From the NCBI GenBank assembly GCA_013400975.1, contig WBMZ01006406.1, positions 62,001 to 126,000 of the forward strand: a stretch of DNA of 64,000 bases, given 5' to 3'. This DNA is from Atrichornis clamosus. Taxonomy: Eukaryota; Chordata; Aves; Passeriformes; Menuridae. The position numbers were made by a program, and so were the translations under genes. Below the pieces are notes generated by a model. The model was not told the DNA's origin and searched no databases. It saw only the letters and a program-made list of their open reading frames with translations. Positions 54,994-64,000 of this stretch are shown here, one piece after another. The stretch's first letter is position 1. Each line of letters starts with the position of its first letter.

Positions 54994-56888
54994 GTTCTAG
55001 AGCCCTTTGTATGGGAAACAAAAGCCGGATTCAGCAAAGTGACATTCCACAAGTCTTTGTCCTCAGACAAAGTAATTTTTTTCCCCAGGTTATGTCTGAC
55101 AGCATGTTGCACTTGGATTAACCACACAGGATTTAAGGCTAACCTGCTTCCCTGGGTTTGCTTAACTAACTTCATATTCATATCAAACAGCATCTCTGGC
55201 TATATGCTCTGAATGATGGGAAACCTCAGCGCTCTGACAGATGCTGTGCCAAACTCAGCTTTGATACACACAAGAAATGCTTACTGAGCTGTTTTGAAGG
55301 CATCTCTCCTAACATTTCAGAAGCAGAGTTCTTTGGCCATCACAAGATATAAACAACTACCAACAGGTAGACACACAGACCTTTCCCTAGGCCCTAAGAG
55401 GTCCCCTTCGAACAGAAATGAAGATTTACCTCTGAAAGAAGCAGAGTAACTACAGAGCCCAGAAAACTTCTTACAGTCCTCCAGTGAGGCAGGACCTTAT
55501 GACACACGTGTTATACACTCCCTTTTGCACATAGAATGCTTAAGGTCACAATTCTGGTTTCCACAGTGGAATCCTCAATTATGAGCAGTCAGAACAGGTT
55601 TTTATGGCACTACTTCATTAATTTACCAAACTCCTTGAAGGTGAAATGTGCCCCAGCTGCTTTCTTGACTGTGTTGTTCCAGAAGTTTTGCTAGTATAAA
55701 ATGTAGCTTTATTCTCAGGGATTTTAGGAGATGAATGACAAGCCTTAGCCATTAAATATTCCTGAGGCAGTGTGGATGCCAAATATCCCACTCTGTAATG
55801 CTTTAATACTTCTCCAGAGAACTTCAGGATTATAACAGAAGCCTGAAAACAGGGGAACTGATGACTTTCCTGAATTCACTGCATTTTAAACTCTCTTGTT
55901 TACAGAAGGTGTTGTAGCTGTCAAACGCATCACAGTAAATGCTTAAGGCACTTAAAACGCTTGCATTTGAAAAAACAATGGCATTCCAGGAGCCATGGGA
56001 ATCATGGAGCTTATTCATTACCAGCAATATAGCAGTTTGTAGTCCCTACTACTTCTCATCTGTGCTGACCCTAAACCTACTGAGAGGATGCCATCCTTTT
56101 GTCCATTAACTGTAGCTGTGGACTACTGGACTGGTTGAGGAAAAATAATTCTAGCACATTTGACAAAACCCACAGTTTAAACAGTTGGGAATTTCCACCT
56201 TCCCCACCTGAGCATTGACACCTCCCGGTGCAGTCAGACAGGCACTTCAGGAGCTTATCACATTTAGGTCGACTTTGTGTAGAGATCTCAAGGCAAACCA
56301 CATTCCTTTTGCACCAAACTGAATCAGAGGATGTGCTCCAGGAATGTTTCAATTGCCTGGGAGTGCTCCCTCCACAAGATGAGACAAAGCCTGAAAGAGA
56401 ATACAGGCAGTGCAGACTCCTGGTGCTCCTTCACCCTACGCAGTTACTGCCCTGACTAATCCAGGTGTGGCCAGAGGTCCCTCCAGAAACTCCGTGAACA
56501 AAAGCAACACCGGCCTGAAACTTTGCCCACTAGCTCTGACAGATCTTGGAATGGCGGAAGCTGAGTGAAATCAGTAATTAGCTGTTTCTCTTTCTGCCTA
56601 ACGAAAGATCAAAGTAAGAGTCATTTAATCTGATACTATATCACAAGCTTCTGTAAAGCAGAGGAGGCCCTAGAACAAGACTAAACAGCAGGAAGAAAGA
56701 GGTCATTATCTCTCAGGGGCACCATCCTGACGCACAGAGCCAGTGTCCCCACAAAACAGGTCTAAACCTTCCAGCTGACCTGTGCACATCAGGTCATTTT
56801 AAATAACCAATATGCCTACTTTCAGTTCTTTAGCCTGTTCACAACAGCTGTGATGACTGCAAAGTAAGAGAGGCTACAGATCAGGCCA

Positions 56889-56918
56889 CAGTAATACTTC
56901 CAGTAATACTTCCAGTAA
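56889..56918 (+). repeat. 12-bp tandem repeat, about 2.5 copies
   Basis: The unit CAGTAATACTTC is present twice without mismatch, followed by a partial third copy (CAGTAA). Confidence 0.9.
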
Positions 56919-59900
56919 AATCTGACATTTGAATCAACTACATTAAATGATTTGAGTCATAGAATCAACAAATGTACATAAGTAACACCTAATTGCAATT
57001 TCCAAAATTTTCATTCAGCATAGTATAGAATGATTTGTCTTTAATTTCACATCGATTTCAGACTTTTTTAATAACAAAAATCAAATATACATCAATAGGC
57101 AGACGCACAGACTATCCACTCGTATTTTAGAAATTTCAGAAGAGAATTCTTTTACTGGCAGTTTTCTTTGCAAAGATTGCAGTAAAAGAAAACTTTCCAT
57201 ACGTTCTTGAGAAAAAAAATCCCTCTGCAATGTTTGTTGTCAAAATAATTTCAGGCTGGTATCAAAGGAAGCCATTGGTGGTACTGCTGCAGAAGGCAGT
57301 GAAAATCCAGAGGGAGTGCTGTCCTGTGGCCAAATGATGTCACTGCCAGCCTGAGGAGGTGACTTCAGACAGTCACTGGCCATCCGAGTCTGTGGGGATG
57401 GCACCATGACGACAACACCACACTGCAGTCGTAGTGAAGTCATAATACTCTGAACATTTAATTGGATTGCTTGGCATCTCAATAAATTACTCACATAGGA
57501 CCAGCTGGAAACTAATCAAGCATTGACTCAGCAGCACTTACTCACCAGTGCCATAAAATGATAAATAGGGACTTTCAAAGAAGATGAGGTGTGAAAAGGA
57601 AAAGGTAACAAGCAAATTACTCTGTACACAACTGCTGTGAGACACATCCCTAACAAACAAATTCTACGTTCATCACAATTACAAATAGGCACAACACAAA
57701 AATATGGTTATTTTGGTGGCACTTGAATTCTGAGCTCACGTGCAGATCCCAAGCACTGTTTCCAGAAAGTTACAAAACAAGCAATGCCTCCCAGAACTCT
57801 GAGAAATAAGACTGGGTGCAAATTTTGCAAATGAAGTCTATTTCTACTAAGATTAAACAAATCTTTAAATTTTCTGAAACCACAATGTCCAAGTACCCAT
57901 CTTATGATGGGGCAGAGGAAGTAAGACAGAAAGAAAAAAGAGGAGGTAATTAGGTAGCCATATTTACCCTCTAAAATGCTATTAACTAACACAAAGCCCT
58001 TGAAGTCTGGACTTATCTTGTTCTTACATACACAATGCACAAATTTTGTTTCTGAACCCTCCTGGTGATAGTAACATGAAGTAAAATTTTATGTATTTGT
58101 GAAATTAAGAAAAACGCTACACCACCAAGATGTTTTTCAAGTGCCAAACAGGATTTTGTAAACATAGAGAGTGGGCAGAGGAGAAATCTCCTCCAGATCT
58201 CTGTCTGAGGCTATTACAGAAGATCCCAGAGCAGGTATGGACACCCTCCTGGTTTGTCATTTCACCCTTCTCAGCATGCTTCATGTCCTTGTTCGAGATT
58301 ACCTGCCAGAGCAATAGCCTAGATAAACAGGATTTTGGTGTGCTGTATTATCCAGGGATGCATGATAACTCGTATTGTTGAAGCCTTTCAAACTCACTTT
58401 CTCCTCAAAAGGCACATCCCTGCGTCCCTCCTAAAAGCTCATTTGGTCATTATTTGAAACTGTTTTTTCCAGACTCTATCATTGCTGTATCTTTGTGTTA
58501 GACTTCACAGGCTTGGTTCTTGTTTCCTTTAAAACAGAGAAATGCAAAATCCTTAACACTCTGTGCATATATGTGCACTTACTTAGAACATAAATTTACA
58601 GCAATGAGTTTGCAGCTCTAATTTTATTAAAAATGCATGACAAACATGATGGTGTTATCAGACGAGAGGAAAACCAAACATTTTTAGGCATAAAAGTGAT
58701 GCTCCTGGAATCATAAGGACTATTCTTACAGCACCAGGGACAGCTCCACTAAATAAACACAAGTGCTGGCATGGCAAGTAGGTTTGTCTCCAACTTCTTC
58801 ACTTAAAACTGCTTCTGCCTCCTTGTCTCTGACGGCAGGCACAGAGGAGAGGTCAGGCTGGAGAGCCCACAACTCTTCAGAGGCTACAGAGGGTCCAGAG
58901 AGGTTCCTTTGGGGCATAAGGTAATTTACAGCAGAGCAGAAGGGGCAAAGCCTTTCCCTGAGCAATCAGCACGCCAAAAACACAAGGAGAGGAAGGAAAG
59001 GCCAACCCAACCTCCCAGAGCAGCAGCGCTCACAGCCAGGAGCTGCTGTCTGCCTGCCAGGGGAACCTGCCACGTCCACACATCCCCTGCACAACACAAA
59101 GCCTCGCCAAAAACACACAACTATTCCCAACCTGGGTGACTGACATCAACCCGCTCAATTTTGCTGCAATAAAAATCACAGTAGAATGAAGATTTGCTGG
59201 GCCTGTCACTCCTGTTTTCAGACGTCTCCTGTCCCCATGATTCTTTTATACGGTTTGATCAGATTTCACCTCAGAATTTATTGAAAAGTTACTGTCTTAG
59301 ATGAGACATACCATGGAAAAGTTATGCTAAATACTAACCTTTGTAATAAAAGCAAGTCTTTTCTACGGTGTGCTTAAGCTAATGAAAAGCCCCAATTCCC
59401 CCCCATGCAAACCTTCCTTGCAACACCGAAAGAAACAAAATTATAAAAACACCACACAGAAGGTAAACTTAGGGAGATCCATATGACTTTCAAACAAAAT
59501 TTGTGACTGTAGCTTTAACTCTTCCCCATTTTTTCCCTATCTTACAGTTATTTCAATCCTACCTCAGTATCTGAAAAAGTAATTTTTCAAATACTTACTG
59601 CTCATTCTCCAAGTAATACACATTAAACAACTGGAAAGAATGTGGCACAATTTTAAAAAGCACAAACCTTTTTCTTATGCCTAAATTATACATATTTCAG
59701 AAATATGGAAAATATTTTTAAAAGACAATGATAAATGCCTTAACTCAAGGCTACTCTTATTAGGTTAGCTTTTCTCTGAATAAATGTAGCCTTAATGAAA
59801 ACTGTCACTAGAAAATGGAATGCAATCATTAGATAAACTACTGAATTACAAATTCCACCCACAAGTGAATGGCTGCATAAAGTTTCACAATATTCTGAGT

Positions 59901-62900
59901 ATACTTCTGCATCAGGATTACTAAGGAGCAGAGCTGAATGATTTTTCCTTCCAAACAGTTTATTCCCCACAAAAGGTAACCAAGATTTACCCAAGTTATT
60001 TGACAAATAAAATTCAAATTTACCTCTTTTTTTGACCAAATCACTAATAAAAGGGAGCTATAAAAGATACTAACATAACTCTAACCATTTTTTAGGTTTT
60101 TCAACTCTTTCCACAACTAGCTAGAATTGTTGAGAAAAGGTTGATGGGAGATTTCAGTAAATACAGTTAAAAAAATGTACTGACAGGGAGCCAGTTTTTT
60201 TTATACATTTACAACTTGTTCATACATCATACAGGTGTTCCAATTAACACCAATGAAAAACTGTACTCCTGCAAAAGGCCAGAAAGTAAAGACCCATACT
60301 GAGTAAGTAGCAGCAGCCTCGATATTGATGGTACCATCACCTGTGTTTACTCCTTTGCAGAATTCCATCACAAGTTCTGTTTAGTGTAGTTTTACTCCAT
60401 GACATAATGGCCAGCCTCACTTCTTTCGTGTGCTTCAGACTCAGTAAGAGAGCAAATATTAATGATTCAAAATCAAAAATTTGTCTTTTTTTAGTAAATG
60501 CATGAGACTTCAATCTTCTTGTCCTGAATGACTTTAGGTTTATGCTATTTCAATTGTAGTTCAAATATAAAACATCTGCTTATGAAGATATTGGTGTGAC
60601 TCCTATTCACATTTAATTTACTGTATTGCTGGGACTATCGTAAACACAGCCATGCATGAGATGAAATGCAGTTTATGAAATAAGAACGTTGCTTGTTTAA
60701 TTTGTTTCAAGTAATTCAGCCCTAGTGCATTTAACAACGTAATTAAGTTACCACTAGTGCTGTTCTCTACTGCATTGTGTCAAGAAGTGCTGCACTTAAA
60801 CCTGCATCAAGGTCACCTTCCCCCATAACTCTCATAATCCCAAATCACCACACCATAAAATATCCTGCTGTCAGTGACTGAACAGATTGGTATTATTTTT
60901 AATAGCCTAATAGAATTAAAGAGTTGTGGCACCTCGAAGAGAGGCCAGATTTTAAGATACAAGGCACGTAGGAATATTAGACGCGCACTTAAAATGAGTT
61001 ACAACACTTCCCACATTCCATAAAAGTCAGCTTCCTCCGAGGCTCTTACGGACCTTTGGAACTGCACAAAACCTTACTGGGAAATGAGGAGAAATTGCTC
61101 ATTATACTGAAACTAGCTCACCCAAATATATTTTCTTCTATTTATTTTAAATACTGGTATTTCTGAGGCACTGCAATGCTCTGAATACCATCACAGTAGA
61201 AAGGAAAGCTCAAGATGTATAAAATAGGGCAGGTTCTAACACTGCAATTAGCTTCCCACTGGTAGATTAGCAGGCCTGCAGAGACCTCTCTCAGGCAGTT
61301 AAGCTCCAAAATGACTGTGTGTCTAGCAGATCAAAATTCATTAAATAGGCCATTTTATAATTTTCTTGTTTGTATTTCCAGTATATATGGCATATATGGA
61401 AATACATACATGGAAAACATTTGTACTTCTTTTCCCTAAACTGGCTTTCATGAGATTTTAGAAGACTGAAATTATCAGGATCATAGAACAGGATTTACTA
61501 CATGAAAGGTCACAGTCCCAAAGGTTTTGTCTGTCCTCATCAATCTTCATCCAACCCTGTCCTACTTTGGGGCTTAAATTATACTTTCAAGTCTTGATTC
61601 CTTGTACTAAGGCTTCCAGAAATGATAGACACTACGTATGGTACCAGGGCATTTGTCTCTACCCAGATTTTTCAGTCTAGCTAATGGAAAGGCATCTATT
61701 CCTACCAGTTGTAATGTGTACCTCCCCAGGAGCCCACGGTCTGTGCACTCGTGGGCACTCAGATCTCAGCGCACCAACACTGCGCTGCAGCTGAGCTCTC
61801 CCTGCCGTACAACCCTGCTGGCAAGATCAGCCAGAGGTTCCCCAAGTAACAGCCCTCCATTTCACAGAAACAAAGCAATAAATCACAACATAAAACAGGT
61901 AGACTTTTACAGATCACACTACATTTTACTATCCATTCCCCAAGTTGGTCACAAAGGTAAATGGAAGCTATTAAGGAATATTTTTACTGACTTAGCACTT
62001 CTGTAGCTTACACTGCGGGACAGCAGCCTCCATGAACTGCTAACTTGAATAGATCATGAAAAGCATAATCTTTTTGCTGTACAAGTTCATTTTTTTCACT
62101 ATACGATTAGTATAGAAAGGCTGGAAGAGAAATCCTTTGATCCAGGAGGATAACACTTTAGAGAAGACTAAATGATATTTTTCTAAATTCCATCACTGGG
62201 AAGAAGGATTGACTTAATCAATCTGGATTTCTGGAACTACTCCATTTCTGCTTTTCTTTTGATCAAGCTATATGTGTTAAGATGCAATAACTCCAGGCAG
62301 GCCAAATTTATGCACCAGCTTCTTTGAACTTCAAACAAGCTTGCTGGACCCTTTAAATTCAATTTTATCTGTAACTCAATTATGGAGAAGTTGTTCTCTC
62401 TCCTCTCCCCAAGAAAGTATATTTCCATTTGCATCATCTAATAATTTCATATAACCTCGTGTGGAATCCTATTTCCCTTGTCAAATATGATCAGCTTCCC
62501 TAAAAAAGTTATAGACTGGAGTTAGCAAAGCATTTATTCACAAAGCTGTTGGTAGTCTTTGCCCCATTAAAGTTGATTTCAGCATTTAAAATAATTCCAT
62601 TCTTGTCATATACGAAAAACTGGAAACATATCTCCCAAATTTTGTCCAGTTTAGTTCTCCCTGAGATCTTGTAGGAAAATCACCTGCTTTAGAAAGGAAA
62701 TGGCTTGTTGTAACTACTGACTTGCCAGAGAGATGTAAGCAGACAATCGTGGGAAGTAACTCCTTGTGATAAAACCCAGAGTCCATCATTAAGCTCTGTC
62801 TGAGAGCAGGTGTGGTTCCTGCACTGCATCCCTGAGTGGGCACAGCCAGGCAGGGCAGAGCCAACTCCAGACAGCGATGCTCACGGATATTGTAAAGCAC

Positions 62901-64000
62901 AGCAGGGAACTGCTGTTCCAGTGTGACACAGCATCAAGTAAAATACAAACCTAGATGTCTTTTGACACATCTATCATTTCAATACAAACCCCAGTTTGTT
63001 TCTACTGGAGGCCAAGATGGTAAAAAAGCTCCTTTTACTACAGCACACAACTCTGTTGTCTCCTGGTGCACCCTCAGCTCAGGACACAGTCGACTTTTCC
63101 TAATCCCTCTGGCACAGCTGGAAGGTGTCCCCTTGACAGGAAATCCTCACCTTCCCTACAAAAGCTGCTCCAATGTCTTGCTGCTGTTAGTATGAAACCA
63201 AATGAAGCTGTTGCTGCTTGTCCTACCAGTTTGAGCCCAGGAGAGCAAGTCCCTTCCCCCAAAGCAGCTTTTAAACCCCCAGTGTGGTATCCCCCAGAAC
63301 TGCTATCGGATCACTATCACAATATTGCTGATAGAGAAATAGAGATAGAAGCTTCCTAGAGTTTTGTGCTTGGAGAGGCAACTCAAGGTAACTGTGCTGC
63401 ACACAGGCTGTACCTGCACACTGATTCTCTTGCACACCGTACTGTGCCATTTAGTCACACTGATGAGGCCAAAACTGTGATTCTGCTGTATTTCATTAGC
63501 TGAATTACAAAATACCAATAAATCTTTTCCAATAAACCTTCACTGTCTTTGCCAATAACTTAGCACTCTAAAAGCCTGAGCAAAACTGTTACAGAAAGAT
63601 GAAGATAAATCTTGAGGCCAATTAACAGCTCCTGAATTTCAAGCTGAATTTTTGCAATTGTACGGACCTGAGCTCTCAGGAGAAAGTACATAGAATAGAC
63701 AGCAATTACAGACACTCCCCACTGCTTTATATGCAATTACAGATACCCCCCTAGCAACTGAATAATTTTCTTTACAAATAGATCTGACAGTGAGAACTTT
63801 TTAATCCTTTTTGAATTTGTCCTTAAGCGAGTAGCCTGTGCCAGCTCCCCACTACTCTGACACTCCTTTTGCCCCAGTGCTGCAGCATATGGAGTTCATT
63901 GCCATGTGCCTATGAAAACAGGGCCTGGCGGAGAGTGTGTTGCAGGAATTGAGGTTTCTGAAAGATGCACTAGCCAGGAGATGCCTAGCTTCCAAGGAAC

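Larger units (their letters stand above)
38591..64000. other. Non-coding DNA downstream to the window end
   Basis: No gene was recognised, including the expected LRRTM3 terminal exon. Contains the GATA cluster (44376), the strong inverted repeat (54966) and a 12-bp tandem repeat (56889). GC-richer patches at about 44700-44850 and 58800-59130 lack CpG-island character. The segment at about 53880-54250 loosely resembles old CR1/L3-type LINE text, but not well enough to annotate as an element. Confidence 0.5.

Noticed and set aside
10988..64000. LRRTM3 terminal exon for the long isoform
   Set aside because: No plus-strand frame resembling the known long C-terminus was seen; it is probably beyond the window.

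Overview
The window looks like nuclear DNA from a bird, or less likely another sauropsid. It is AT-rich, repeat-poor vertebrate sequence with very low gene density. It holds two fragments typical of the 3' end of the avian/reptile CR1 LINE, one CpG island, and one spliced gene whose protein reads as LRRTM3 (leucine-rich repeat transmembrane neuronal 3). Nothing supports a bacterial, plasmid or viral origin: there are no operons, no dense ORFs, and no rRNA, tRNA or CRISPR array.

Layout. Positions 1-8344 are non-coding. A CpG island at about 8345-8785 is the probable LRRTM3 promoter and first-exon start. Exon 1 ends at 9126 and carries only the initiator ATG plus one base. A 323-bp intron (9127-9449) follows. 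Exon 2 (9450 onward) encodes essentially the whole protein and reads through a splice donor (GT at 10982) to a stop at 10985-10987, giving a 513-residue short isoform ending in ECEV. If the donor is used, the frame continues into a downstream exon that I could not find here, so most of 10988-64000 is probably LRRTM3 intron 2. In other vertebrates LRRTM3 lies inside a large intron of CTNNA3 (alpha-T-catenin) on the opposite strand. The gene-poor flanks fit that arrangement, but I recognise no CTNNA3 exon.

The non-coding 86% holds two CR1 remnants (23036-23119 and 38430-38590), poly-A/AAAAG low-complexity tracts, several perfect inverted repeats, a GATA-motif cluster and small tandem duplications. 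The many short open frames there lack recognisable domains and look like chance.

LRRTM3 is a postsynaptic type I membrane protein that binds presynaptic neurexins and heparan-sulfate proteoglycans and helps organise excitatory synapses. The most informative point is that one sequence, GAG|GTATGA at the end of exon 2, is both a good splice donor and the coding sequence for E-V-stop. The choice between splicing and read-through therefore sets the C-terminus, including a PDZ-ligand-like tail. I found no previously undescribed multi-gene system here.
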